A stretch of 15,886 bases of DNA from JAZNOL01 sp045580815 (GTDB lineage Bacteria; Bacillota; Clostridia; RUG12999). Position numbers and translations under genes: made by a program. A model generated the notes under the pieces. That model worked only from the letters and a program-made list of their open reading frames with translations. It was not told the origin of the DNA and made no database searches. Numbering within the stretch: the stretch's first letter is position 1; every line of letters starts with the position of its first letter. The stretch lies in contig JAZNOL010000009.1 of the NCBI GenBank assembly GCA_045580815.1, positions 1-15,886 of the forward strand, read 5' to 3'. This document shows, one piece after another, positions 6,647 through 13,237 of the stretch.

Positions 6647-7510
6647 TTGAACGGCGTTGTTAACATATATAAACCGCTGGGGATAACATCCTTTGGCGTT
6701 GTAAAAAAAGTGCGGTACATAGTGGGCGAAAAAAAAGTTGGGCACACAGGTACTCTTGACCCTATGGCAGAAGGTGTTTTGCCCGTCTGTATCGGAAAAT
6801 GCACAAAAATTGCGGATAAGCTCACCAACGAAAACAAATCCTACCGTGCAAAAATCCGTCTTGGAATAACAACCGATACACAGGATGCTCAGGGGCAGAT
6901 TTTGTCGCAATCGGCGGTTAATATCGCCGAAAAAGAGTTCTATGATACGGTTAGCTGTTTTATTGGTAAAATAAATCAGGTGCCGCCCATGTATTCGGCA
7001 CTAAAGGTTGACGGCAAAAAACTTTGTGACCTTGCCCGCAAGGGTGTTGAGGTTGAACGCAAAGCCCGTGAAATTACTGTTTTTAATATAGAAATAAGTG
7101 ATTTTGACGGAGAAAGTGCAATTCTTGATGTTTCTTGTTCAAAAGGCACATACATCCGCACCCTTTGTGCCGATATCGGCGAAAAACTGGGTTGCGGAGC
7201 GATTATGGAAACTCTTGTACGTACCAAAACCGGCAGATTTGAAATTGGTGAGGCGGTAACTCTTGAGGAGTTTGAAAAAAATCCTGAAAAATATGTTATC
7301 CCGGCAGAAGAGTTTTTTGATTATCCAAAGTTTTATGCCGATGAAATGCAGACAGCAAAAATCAAAAACGGTGTTGCAATCGAAGCTGATGTAACCGCCG
7401 GTGAGATGTACCGGGTGTATTCCGATAAAAAGGAATTTATCTGTCTGTCAACAGGAATATCCGAAAACGGCAGAAAACTTTTAAAACTTGATACAGCAAT
7501 GTGGAACTGA
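6647..7510 (+). CDS. truB: tRNA pseudouridine(55) synthase TruB
   Basis: TruB makes pseudouridine at position 55 in the T-loop of tRNAs. The 287-residue protein has the N-terminal GVVNIYKPLGITSF block and the catalytic motif GHTGTLDPMAEGVLP with D38. It also has the tRNA-contact segments QVPPMYSALKVDGKKLCDLARKG (split here: QVPPMYSALK then VDGKKLCDLARKG) and CSKGTYIRTLCADIGEKLG. The C-terminal part after residue about 210 is a PUA-like region. The start is TTG 6647 with SD GGGAG 8 nt upstream; ATG 6639 hits a stop at once. It is first gene of a unit driven by a perfect sigma-A promoter and is followed after 30 bp by mazG, so the two are probably cotranscribed. Clostridia often place truB with rbfA or ribF instead; neither is seen here. 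Confidence 0.95.
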   Translation: MNGVVNIYKPLGITSFGVVKKVRYIVGEKKVGHTGTLDPMAEGVLPVCIGKCTKIADKLTNENKSYRAKIRLGITTDTQDAQGQILSQSAVNIAEKEFYDTVSCFIGKINQVPPMYSALKVDGKKLCDLARKGVEVERKAREITVFNIEISDFDGESAILDVSCSKGTYIRTLCADIGEKLGCGAIMETLVRTKTGRFEIGEAVTLEEFEKNPEKYVIPAEEFFDYPKFYADEMQTAKIKNGVAIEADVTAGEMYRVYSDKKEFICLSTGISENGRKLLKLDTAMWN

Positions 7511-7540
7511 TGAATAATATTTATATAATGAGGTAAAATT

Positions 7541-8326
7541 ATGAAAAGCACATTTAAAGATCTGGTTGATATAACAGAGCGTCTGCGTGCACCGGACGGA
7601 TGTCCCTGGGACAGGGAGCAGACCATCGAAAGTCTTAAACCCTATGTGATAGAAGAAGCATATGAAACTGTGGGTGCCGCTGATGAGGGTGGAATGAAGC
7701 TTGCTGACGAGCTGGGCGATTTGCTTTTGCAGATTACCATGATGGCACAGATTGGCAAGGAACAGGGTGCATTTGATATTGACGATGTTACCGATTGTAT
7801 ATGTAAAAAGATGATTCGCCGTCACCCTCATGTTTTTGGTGATGTAAGCGTTGAAACTTCTCAGGAAGTACTTAAAAACTGGGACAAAATCAAACAGGGC
7901 GAACGAGGTGACAAAAGTCACACCGATGAGCTTAAAAGCGTGACAGCGGCTCTGCCGGCGCTTATGCGTGCACAGAAGGTGCAGAGCAAGGCGGCAAAAA
8001 GCGGATTTGATTTTGCAAGTGTCAGCGATGCGGTAGAAAAACTTCGTGAGGAAACAGATGAAATTATGGAGGCAATTAAAAACGGCAGTGAAAAAAATAT
8101 AATTGAAGAAGCCGGAGATTTGCTTTTTGCGGCAGTTAATGTTGTTCGTCTTGCAAAAGTAAATGCAGAAACTGCTTGCAGCGGTGCAACCGATAAATTT
8201 ATCCGCAGATTTGAAACATCTGAAGATTTAGCAAAAAAAGACGGAAAAAAACTTGAAAATATGTCAGCCGACGAGCTTGACAAACTGTGGAATATGGCTA
8301 AAACAGGCGAAAATAGCGATTCATAA
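7541..8326 (+). CDS. mazG: MazG nucleoside triphosphate pyrophosphohydrolase
   Basis: MazG hydrolyses NTPs/dNTPs, including non-canonical ones, to NMP and diphosphate in the cytoplasm. The 261-residue protein has two MazG folds, as in E. coli MazG. The first has CPWDREQT at 21-28 and metal ligands E38-E39..E42 and E57..D60. The second has E170-E171..E174 and E190..D193. The linker carries RRHPHVFGD (93-101) and NWDKIKQGER, typical of the family. Unlike Bacillus YabN, no tetrapyrrole-methylase domain is fused at the N-terminus. ATG 7541 has SD GAGG. It sits 30 bp after truB and 168 bp before hup, which has its own promoter. The mazG-hup-rqcP order matches the yabN-yabO region of other Firmicutes. 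Confidence 0.94.
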   Translation: MKSTFKDLVDITERLRAPDGCPWDREQTIESLKPYVIEEAYETVGAADEGGMKLADELGDLLLQITMMAQIGKEQGAFDIDDVTDCICKKMIRRHPHVFGDVSVETSQEVLKNWDKIKQGERGDKSHTDELKSVTAALPALMRAQKVQSKAAKSGFDFASVSDAVEKLREETDEIMEAIKNGSEKNIIEEAGDLLFAAVNVVRLAKVNAETACSGATDKFIRRFETSEDLAKKDGKKLENMSADELDKLWNMAKTGENSDS

Positions 8327-8394
8327 TTTACATTAAATGGAAAAAACCTTCCAAAAATTGTGCAATTTCAATAAATTTGAAAAAATATTCAGTA

Positions 8395-8418
8395 GAAAAT
8401 GACGATTTTCGCGTTTTT
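8395..8418 (+). terminator. Weak terminator candidate after mazG
   Basis: GAAAAT (8395-8400), GACG loop, ATTTTC (8405-8410), then GCGTTTTT. The stem is only 6 bp and AT-rich. The rest of the mazG-hup gap (8327-8494) is AT-rich and shows only the hup promoter. Confidence 0.25.
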
Positions 8419-8443
8419 GCAGGAAAAATAAAGGATTTTAAGG

Positions 8444-8472
8444 TTGAAAAACAGAATATAAAATAAGATAAT
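8444..8472 (+). promoter_or_regulatory. Sigma-A promoter for hup
   Basis: -35 TTGAAA (8444-8449), 17-bp spacer, -10 GATAAT (8467-8472), 22 bp before the hup start. A very strong SD AAGGAGGG (8479-8486) lies between. Confidence 0.6.
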
Positions 8473-8494
8473 AAAAAGAAGGAGGGTATTTGTA

Positions 8495-8773
8495 ATGAAC
8501 AAAGCAGAATTAGTTGCAAAAATTGCTGATAAAGCAGGTTTCACAAAAAAAGATGCAGAGGTTGCTCTTAACGCAGTTATCGCTAGCATTGAAGAAGCTC
8601 TCGTAGCTGACGAAAAAGTTGCTTTAGTTGGTTTCGGTACATTCGAAGTTAAAGCACGTGCTGCAAGAACAGGTATTAACCCGCTTACTAAAAAAGCTAT
8701 CAAAATTCCGGCAACAAAAGTTCCGAAATTTAACGTTAGCAAAGCTTTAAAAGATAAAGTTGCAGGTAAATAA
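8495..8773 (+). CDS. hup: HU-family DNA-binding protein
   Basis: HU is the abundant nucleoid protein that binds and bends DNA as a dimer. The 92-residue protein shows the whole family: MNKAELVAKIADKAG at the start, the dimerisation helices, GFGTFEVKARAARTG at about 47-61, and the intercalating arm NPLTKKAIKIPATKVPKF with the conserved proline that wedges into DNA. It has its own promoter, a near-perfect SD and a GC-rich terminator. Its codons favour GCT, GTT and AAA more than the neighbours, as expected for a highly expressed gene. It sits between mazG and rqcP, its usual place in Clostridia. Confidence 0.96.
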   Translation: MNKAELVAKIADKAGFTKKDAEVALNAVIASIEEALVADEKVALVGFGTFEVKARAARTGINPLTKKAIKIPATKVPKFNVSKALKDKVAGK

Positions 8774-8786
8774 TCAATAAAAACAT

Positions 8787-8821
8787 CAGAGGGCACCGCA
8801 AACGGCGCCCTTTGAATTTTT
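8787..8821 (+). terminator. Terminator after hup
   Basis: AGGGC-A-CCG (8790-8798) pairs with CGG-C-GCCCT (8803-8811), with one A-C mismatch, a CAAA loop and weaker outer pairs to 8787/8814. AATTTTTA follows. It lies 13 bp after the hup stop, so rqcP may depend on read-through. Confidence 0.7.
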
Positions 8822-8846
8822 ATGGGCAAAATTTGGAGGATTCCTT

Positions 8847-9086
8847 TTGAGAGTAGATAAATTTTTGAAAGTTTCACGAATAATAAAAAGACGCAGTGTG
8901 GCAAACGAGGCTTGCTCCGGCGGCAGAATTTCCATTAACGGCAAAAGCGCGAAACCCGGCGACCGTGTTAAAGTTGGTGATGTTTTGGAAATTGCTTTTG
9001 GTGACAAAACAATCAAAGCAAAAATCAACGACATTTCTGACCATGTAACAAAGGAAAATGCTGACAAAATGTATACTGTTTTATAA
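8847..9086 (+). CDS. rqcP: RqcP (YabO), S4-domain ribosome quality-control factor
   Basis: RqcP binds stalled 50S subunits and works with RqcH in poly-alanine tailing of nascent chains. The 79-residue protein is a single S4 domain: MRVDKFLKVSRIIKRRSVAN at the start, then GGRISINGKSAKPGDRVKVGD and LEIAFGDK, ending DKMYTVL. This matches Bacillus YabO closely in order and ending, and is shorter than Hsp15 of Proteobacteria. The start is TTG 8847 with SD TTGGAGGA 6 nt upstream. In many Firmicutes yabP, yabQ and divIC follow; here groESL follows instead. No separate promoter is obvious, so it may be transcribed by read-through of the hup terminator. Confidence 0.9.
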   Translation: MRVDKFLKVSRIIKRRSVANEACSGGRISINGKSAKPGDRVKVGDVLEIAFGDKTIKAKINDISDHVTKENADKMYTVL

Positions 9087-9093
9087 ATAAGAG

Positions 9094-9130
9094 AGATGCG
9101 TGAATTTTGTAAAATAACGCATCTTTTTAT
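9094..9130 (+). terminator. Terminator after rqcP
   Basis: AGATGCGT (9094-9101) pairs with ACGCATCT (9117-9124), with an inner ATTTT/AAAAT pair. TTTTTATATA follows. The remaining stretch to 9273 has no gene; it is purine-rich and holds three GAGAAA words at 10-bp spacing (9200-9226). Confidence 0.8.
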
Positions 9131-9273
9131 ATATAGGAAGAAATATGCACAAAAAAGGTCTTCAATAAACATAAATTTTTTACTCAAAAATTAAAAACTG
9201 GAGAAAACCGGAGAAATTTTGAGAAAACGCAAGCAAATAAAAGATTAAAGCTAAAAATCGCAAAAGGGCAGAC

Positions 9274-9302
9274 TTGAATATTTAAGGAAAAAATTGTATA
9301 TT
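9274..9302 (+). promoter_or_regulatory. Sigma-A promoter for groESL
   Basis: -35 TTGAAT (9274-9279), 17-bp spacer, -10 TATATT (9297-9302). The expected start of transcription falls just before or in the CIRCE element, the usual arrangement for HrcA control. Confidence 0.7.
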
Positions 9303-9312
9303 ATATATGAGG

Positions 9313-9339
9313 TTAGCACTCAACGAGCAAGAGTGCTAA
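9313..9339. promoter_or_regulatory. CIRCE element (HrcA operator)
   Basis: TTAGCACTC (9313-9321), 9-bp spacer, GAGTGCTAA (9331-9339): a perfect match to the CIRCE consensus. HrcA binds it to repress groESL and releases it on heat shock. hrcA is not in the window. Confidence 0.97.
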
Positions 9340-9379
9340 TAATTCATCCAAAGTATATTATTTGAAGGGAGATATTATA

Positions 9380-9664
9380 ATGAAATTAAAACCGTTAGGC
9401 GACAGAGTTGTTATCAAAATGACCGAAGCCGAAGAAACTACCAAAAGCGGCATTGTGCTCGCAAACAGTGCAAAAGAAAAACCGCAGATTGCTGAAATTA
9501 TAGAGGTAGGTCCCGGCGGCATTATCGATGGCAAAGAAGTTAAAATGGAAGTTAAAAAAGGTCAGAAGGTTATCGCAAGCAAATATGCCGGCACTGAAGT
9601 TAAAATTGACGGCGAAGAGCTTATTATTGTAAAACAGTCTGACATTTTGGCTGTTGTTGAATAA
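9380..9664 (+). CDS. groES: Co-chaperonin GroES
   Basis: GroES forms the heptameric lid of the GroEL folding chamber. The 94-residue protein starts MKLKPLGDRVVIK and has the mobile loop EAEETTKSGIVLANSAKEK (about 16-34). It also has the roof-loop area around EVGPGG and the closing GEELIIVKQSDILAVVE. I chose ATG 9380: the longer in-frame TTG at 9362 would translate the SD AAGGGAGA itself and add six non-homologous residues. It is first gene of the CIRCE-controlled operon, with groEL starting 20 bp after its stop. Confidence 0.97.
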   Translation: MKLKPLGDRVVIKMTEAEETTKSGIVLANSAKEKPQIAEIIEVGPGGIIDGKEVKMEVKKGQKVIASKYAGTEVKIDGEELIIVKQSDILAVVE

Positions 9665-9684
9665 TTAAAGGAGGAACAAAAATT

Positions 9685-11310
9685 ATGGCTAAACAGATTA
9701 TTTACGGCGAAGAAGCAAGACACGCCCTTGAGCGTGGTATAAACGCACTTGCCGACACAGTTAAAATCACACTTGGTCCTAAAGGAAGAAATGTTGTTCT
9801 TGACAAAAAATTCGGTGCACCGCTTATTACAAACGACGGTGTTACAATTGCTAAAGAAGTTGAACTTAAAGACCCCTTTGAAAACATGGGTGCACAGCTT
9901 GTTAAAGAAGTTGCAACAAAAACAAACGACATTGCAGGTGACGGTACAACAACCGCTACACTTCTTGCACAGGCAGTTATCCGCGAAGGACTTAAAAACC
10001 TTGCGGCAGGCGCAAACCCCATGGTGCTTCGCAAAGGTATTTCAAGTGCAGTTGACGCAGCTGTTGCAGAAATCGTTAAAAACAGCCGCAAAGTAAAAGG
10101 CAAAGAAGACATTGCACGTGTTGCTTCTGTTTCTGCCGCTGACGAAAAAATCGGCACACTTATTGCTGATGCTATGGAAGAAGTCGGCAACGATGGCGTT
10201 ATCACAGTTGAAGAATCCAAAACTGCTGAAACCTGCAGCGAGGTTGTTAAAGGTATGCAGTTTGACAGAGGTTACATTTCACCCTACATGGTAACAGATA
10301 CAGACAAAATGGAAGCTGTTATTGATGATGCGTTCATTCTTATTACAGACAAAAAAATCTCTAACATACAGGATGTTCTTCCTCTCCTTGAGCAGATTGT
10401 TCAGGCGGGCAAAAAGCTCATTATTGTTGCTGAGGACATTGAAGGGGAAGCACTCACAACACTTATCCTCAATAAACTCCGTGGTACATTTGTTTGTGTT
10501 GCTGTTAAAGCTCCCGGCTTTGGCGACAGAAGAAAAGCAATGCTCGAAGATATTGCTATTCTCACAGGCGGTCAGGTAATCAGTGATGAGCTTGGTCTTG
10601 ACCTTAAAGAAACAACAATCGACCAGCTTGGCAGAGCAAAACAGGTTAAAGTACAGAAAGAAAATACAATCATTGTTGATGGTTTCGGCAGCAAAGATGC
10701 TGTTGCTGGCAGAGTTGCTCAGATTAAAGCACAGATTGAAGAAACATCTTCTGAATTTGATAAAGAAAAACTTCAGGAACGTCTTGCAAAACTGGCAGGC
10801 GGCGTTGCAGTAATCAAAGTTGGTGCGGCAACAGAAGTTGAAATGAAAGAAAAGAAACTCCGTATTGAAGATGCTCTTGCAGCTACACGTGCGGCAGTTG
10901 AAGAAGGTATCGTAGCAGGCGGCGGAACAGCTTACATCAACGCTCTTGGTGCAGTTGAAAAAGTTGTCAAAGATGCAAAAGGCGATGAAAAAACAGGTGC
11001 GGCTATGCTTCTTAAAGCATTGGAAGAGCCTGTGAGACAGATTGCTCACAATGCAGGTGTTGACGGCTCTGTAATCATTGAAAAAATCAAAAACTCCAAA
11101 AAAGGCATTGGTTACAATGCACTTACAGAAGAGTATGTTGACATGATTGCAAGCGGCATCGTTGACCCGGCAAAGGTTACAAGAACAGCACTTGAAAATG
11201 CAGCATCTGTTGCATCAGTTGTTCTTACAACAGAAAGCCTTGTTGCAGATATTCCAGAAGAAAAACCGGCTGCTCCGGCAATGCCCGACGGCATGGGCGG
11301 AATGTATTGA
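9685..11310 (+). CDS. groEL: Chaperonin GroEL
   Basis: GroEL forms the double-ring, ATP-driven folding chamber. The 541-residue protein is full length. Landmarks: TLGPKGRNVVLDKKFG (29-44), NDGVTIAKE, the ATP-binding DGTTT (86-90), apical-domain segment FDRGYISPYM, LLILNKLRG-like block TTLILNKLRGT, KAPGFGDRRKAMLEDIA, and the C-terminal AAVEEGIVAGGG nucleotide-site motif. It ends in the flexible GGM-type tail (MPDGMGGMY). SD AAAGGAGG precedes ATG 9685. Expression is set by the sigma-A promoter and CIRCE upstream of groES and ends at a perfect terminator. No oddities seen. Confidence 0.98.
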   Translation: MAKQIIYGEEARHALERGINALADTVKITLGPKGRNVVLDKKFGAPLITNDGVTIAKEVELKDPFENMGAQLVKEVATKTNDIAGDGTTTATLLAQAVIREGLKNLAAGANPMVLRKGISSAVDAAVAEIVKNSRKVKGKEDIARVASVSAADEKIGTLIADAMEEVGNDGVITVEESKTAETCSEVVKGMQFDRGYISPYMVTDTDKMEAVIDDAFILITDKKISNIQDVLPLLEQIVQAGKKLIIVAEDIEGEALTTLILNKLRGTFVCVAVKAPGFGDRRKAMLEDIAILTGGQVISDELGLDLKETTIDQLGRAKQVKVQKENTIIVDGFGSKDAVAGRVAQIKAQIEETSSEFDKEKLQERLAKLAGGVAVIKVGAATEVEMKEKKLRIEDALAATRAAVEEGIVAGGGTAYINALGAVEKVVKDAKGDEKTGAAMLLKALEEPVRQIAHNAGVDGSVIIEKIKNSKKGIGYNALTEEYVDMIASGIVDPAKVTRTALENAASVASVVLTTESLVADIPEEKPAAPAMPDGMGGMY

Positions 11311-11335
11311 TAGATAAATTCCAGAACTGAATATT

Positions 11336-11368
11336 AAAAACGGTCTCGGGTAAACCGAGACCGTTTTT
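11336..11368. terminator. Bidirectional terminator between groEL and the metallophosphoesterase gene
   Basis: ACGGTCTCGG (11340-11349), GTAAA loop, CCGAGACCGT (11355-11364), flanked by A5 on the left and T5 on the right. It can stop transcription from both sides: groEL (plus) and the convergent minus-strand operon. Confidence 0.92.
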
Positions 11369-11384
11369 GTAGTATGGTGAATAT

Positions 11385-11510
11385 ATCAATGTTCTGTGGT
11401 GCAAGTTCACCAAGGCGTAGTTGCCGACGAACTCAAAAGTGACTTGCAAGTTTTGCATCGTGAGGTGTGAGAGGAAGATTAAGTTCGCCGTACTTCAAGT
11501 GTAAGATATG
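11385..11510 (+). other. Unexplained structured non-coding stretch; possible group II intron 5' remnant or small RNA
   Basis: The gap between the groEL terminator and the minus-strand gene has no convincing ORF but is less AT-rich than other gaps. TGCAAGT-T-CAC (11400-11410) pairs with GTG-ACTTGCA (11439-11448), a 10-bp stem with one bulge. Inside, GGC/GCC (11414-11416, 11423-11425) forms a small hairpin. A second arm lies at 11474-11496 (GAAG/CTTC). The wording (GTGCAAGT..., GACTTGCAAG, then GGTGTGAGAGGAAG) reminds me of domain I of some bacterial group II introns, but there is no reverse transcriptase and no domain V. This is a recollection, not a match. Confidence 0.3.
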
Positions 11511-11533
11511 AAAAATTGCTGTCTATATGGTGT

Positions 11534-12337
11534 TTATTCCCATTCCAGCAGCAGTATATCCGGAGTTGCCAAAAATCTAAATGGCATTGTATGAGTGCCA
11601 ACTCCGTAAGTTATAAGTAAATCAGTGTCGTTGATTTTGTGTGTTCCTCTGAAATATTTTTTTGCTCCCTTTGTTAGAAACAAAGAGCCGGTAAACGGGA
11701 TATAAATCTGTCCGCCGTGAGAGTGCCCGGAAATTTGCAGTTCTACACCATTTTCTGCCGAAACATCGGCAAAATCGGGCTCGTGTGCGAGCAATATAAC
11801 ATAATCACCGTCTTTTTTGTTTTCAAGGGCTTTTTCTATATCAGAAGTGCCAAAACGGCTTTCGTCAACCCCGGCAAGATATACACCGGGCACAAGATGG
11901 ACACCTTCGTTTGTCAAAACTTTGTACCCATTTTCGCCGATAAATATTTCGGCAAATTTATTAACTGTACCATCACTGTTTTTATCGTGGTTTCCCCATA
12001 CGGCAAATTTGCCTTTTTCAGCATTGATTCTGCCTAGCAACCATGTTATTTTTTTGGTTTTTTGGGGGGAATAGGACGGATTTTTGCGCTGAAGCACATC
12101 CCCGACAAAAAACACGTAATCGGGATGAAGACTGTTTATTTTGTTAACCGCTTTTTGCAAATGCGCAGTTGTCATAATGCGTGATACGTGAACATCGGAA
12201 AAAACAACTATGCGATTGCCCTTAAACTCTGTCTTTTCAATAGGAATAACAAATTTTTTTATCTGAAGTACTCTTGACATCAAATGTCCGCTTAATATAG
12301 CAAGAAAAACAGTAATAATCAAAAACAATTCAATCAT
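11534..12337 (-). CDS. YkuE-like membrane-anchored metallophosphoesterase
   Basis: A calcineurin-like phosphoesterase of 267 residues with an N-terminal membrane anchor (about 2-21). All metal-binding motifs are present: SDVH (D48, H50), VGD (D80), GNHD (N116, H117), AHEPD (H185) and GHSHGGQ (H205, H207). The order and the GHSHGGQ ending match the YkuE group, in which Bacillus YkuE is a wall-associated phosphodiesterase. Other relatives cleave UDP-diacylglucosamine, which is unlikely in a Gram-positive. The substrate is unknown. ATG 12337 overlaps the stop of the upstream lipoprotein gene by ATGA, which points to translational coupling. It converges on groEL and probably ends at the shared bidirectional terminator. 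Confidence 0.9.
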   Translation of the reverse strand: MIELFLIITVFLAILSGHLMSRVLQIKKFVIPIEKTEFKGNRIVVFSDVHVSRIMTTAHLQKAVNKINSLHPDYVFFVGDVLQRKNPSYSPQKTKKITWLLGRINAEKGKFAVWGNHDKNSDGTVNKFAEIFIGENGYKVLTNEGVHLVPGVYLAGVDESRFGTSDIEKALENKKDGDYVILLAHEPDFADVSAENGVELQISGHSHGGQIYIPFTGSLFLTKGAKKYFRGTHKINDTDLLITYGVGTHTMPFRFLATPDILLLEWE

Positions 12338-12717
12338 TGGTCTATTCCTGTAATTACTTTCTGTCCGTCTTTTTCAATGTAAGTCACACTAACAACCGAA
12401 CCTTCTGCAATACCTAAAGAATCAAAAGATTCTTTTAATGCATCGGAAAGCTGCATTATACCATACTCGCCGTTATCAAAAGTTACTTCAATAAAGTTCA
12501 TATCAACTCTGCCGTTAAATGTTATATCAAGCGTTTTTTCGGTAGGTTCAACTACAATCGGCTCGACAGGTTCTGGCGTGGAATCGGTTGATGGAGTATC
12601 ATTGGGCGTAGTTACCTCTGTGCCGGGATTAGTATCGCCGGATTGGCTTTTACCGCCACACGCCGAAAACGAAATTGCCATTAAAACTGTCAAAATCAAT
12701 ATAACTGGTTTTTTCAA
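12334..12717 (-). CDS. Small predicted lipoprotein
   Basis: The protein is 127 residues from TTG 12717. MKKPVILILTVLMAISFSAC is a typical lipoprotein signal with the lipidated cysteine at residue 20. A Thr/Pro/Glu-rich spacer (about 24-58) follows, then a compact C-terminal part of about 70 residues (ITFNGRVDMNFIEVTFDNG..., VVSVTYIEKDGQKVI). Its alternating beta pattern could be a small OB-like fold. I do not recognise a named family. I prefer TTG 12717 because GAAAGGA lies at a good distance before it; ATG 12738 (134 residues) has no SD and would translate that site. It overlaps the YkuE-like gene by 4 bp, so the two probably act together at the cell surface. It has a perfect promoter upstream. 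Confidence 0.75.
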   Translation of the reverse strand: MKKPVILILTVLMAISFSACGGKSQSGDTNPGTEVTTPNDTPSTDSTPEPVEPIVVEPTEKTLDITFNGRVDMNFIEVTFDNGEYGIMQLSDALKESFDSLGIAEGSVVSVTYIEKDGQKVITGIDQ

Positions 12718-12778
12718 AAAAATCAGTCCTTTCTTCATGGTAGTATATCAAAATTTTTAACTTTTATTTTGTATTTAT

Positions 12779-12807
12779 ATTATATCACTTATATATCAGT
12801 GTGTCAA
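12779..12807 (-). promoter_or_regulatory. Perfect-consensus sigma-A promoter for the lipoprotein operon
   Basis: On the minus strand: TTGACA (12807-12802), 17 bp, TATAAT (12784-12779). The spacer holds the partial dyad CACT...AGTG around ATATAT. It lies 61 bp before the TTG start. Confidence 0.85.
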
Positions 12808-12878
12808 GCATTAATATAGACGCATTTGGTTAAAAAACGGTTGCGTATTATAAATTTTATAAACCTTTGTCTAAACCC

Positions 12879-12907
12879 TTGACAACAGGCAAAAAATGTG
12901 GTATAAT
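12879..12907 (+). promoter_or_regulatory. Sigma-A promoter for tRNA-Pro
   Basis: TTGACA (12879-12884), 17 bp, TATAAT (12902-12907), with an extended -10 TG at 12899-12900. All consensus positions match, as expected for a stable-RNA gene. It lies 29 bp before the tRNA. Confidence 0.88.
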
Positions 12908-12936
12908 ATATTGCGTTCATTAAATTAATAAGCCAT

Positions 12937-13013
12937 CGGGGTTTGGCGCAGTTTGGTAGCGCGCATGGTTTGGGACCATGAGGCCGCGGGTTCAAATCCC
13001 TCAACCCCGACCA
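12937..13013 (+). tRNA. tRNA-Pro (anticodon UGG), CCA encoded
   Basis: The acceptor stem CGGGGTT pairs with AACCCCG (13003-13009). The anticodon arm is CATGG-TTTGGGA-CCATG, giving anticodon TGG. The T-arm contains GGTTCAAATCC, and the genomic CCA ends at 13013. It reads all CCN proline codons with a modified U34. It has its own promoter and terminator, so it is a single-tRNA unit. Confidence 0.96.
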
Positions 13014-13048
13014 AAAAAAGCGACTTGTTTCGGCAAGTCGCTTTTTTA
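13014..13048 (+). terminator. Terminator of the tRNA-Pro unit
   Basis: GCGACTTG (13020-13027), TTTCGG loop, CAAGTCGC (13034-13041), flanked by A7 and T6. Confidence 0.92.
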
Positions 13049-13049
13049 T

Positions 13050-13216
13050 TGAAATTTGCCTGCAGCAAGTGAAATAGCTTCGCTGTGAAATACGCTATGC
13101 GTATGAAATATTGCTTCGCAATACGAAAGGGCAAATTTCATTTCACATTTTTCTGCAAGAAAAATATTTCATAATCTGTAAGGATTATTTCATATCGAGC
13201 AAAGCGAGATATTTCA
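13050..13216. repeat. Hairpin array built on GAAAT / ATTTC spacer words (MITE-like or palindromic repeat element)
   Basis: There is no gene here. Four GAAAT words (13051, 13071, 13087, 13105) lie on the left and five ATTTC words (13135, 13140, 13166, 13187, 13211) on the right. Between them sit six short hairpins of different sequence: AGC-TTC-GCT (13076-13084), TACGC-TAT-GCGTA (13091-13103), TATTGC-TTC-GCAATA (13109-13123), ATTTTTC/GAAAAAT (13147-13165), ATAATC/GATTAT (13171-13188), ATATC/GATAT (13192-13212). TGAAATTTGCC (13050-13060) and GGCAAATTTCA (13130-13140) form an 11-bp outer stem enclosing the first three. The whole can fold as a multi-branched cruciform. It begins right after the tRNA terminator. 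Confidence 0.75.
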
Positions 13217-13237
13217 TTACTGTTTACACGTTGCCGT

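Noticed and set aside
7511..7540. TATAAT in the truB-mazG gap as a mazG promoter
   Set aside because: No acceptable -35 lies 16-18 bp upstream, and the 30-bp gap fits cotranscription.
7481..7921. 146-codon minus-strand frame over the truB-mazG junction
   Set aside because: It crosses two well-supported genes and has no recognisable protein features.
10279..11049. 256-codon open frame on the minus strand inside groEL
   Set aside because: It is antisense to a full-length, highly conserved gene. Its protein is rich in Cys, Phe and Asn from reversed groEL codons and has no promoter or SD.
12815..12878. Inverted ACGCA/TGCGT pair upstream of the tRNA promoter as a terminator
   Set aside because: The stem is only 5 bp with a long loop and no T-run at the right place on either strand.
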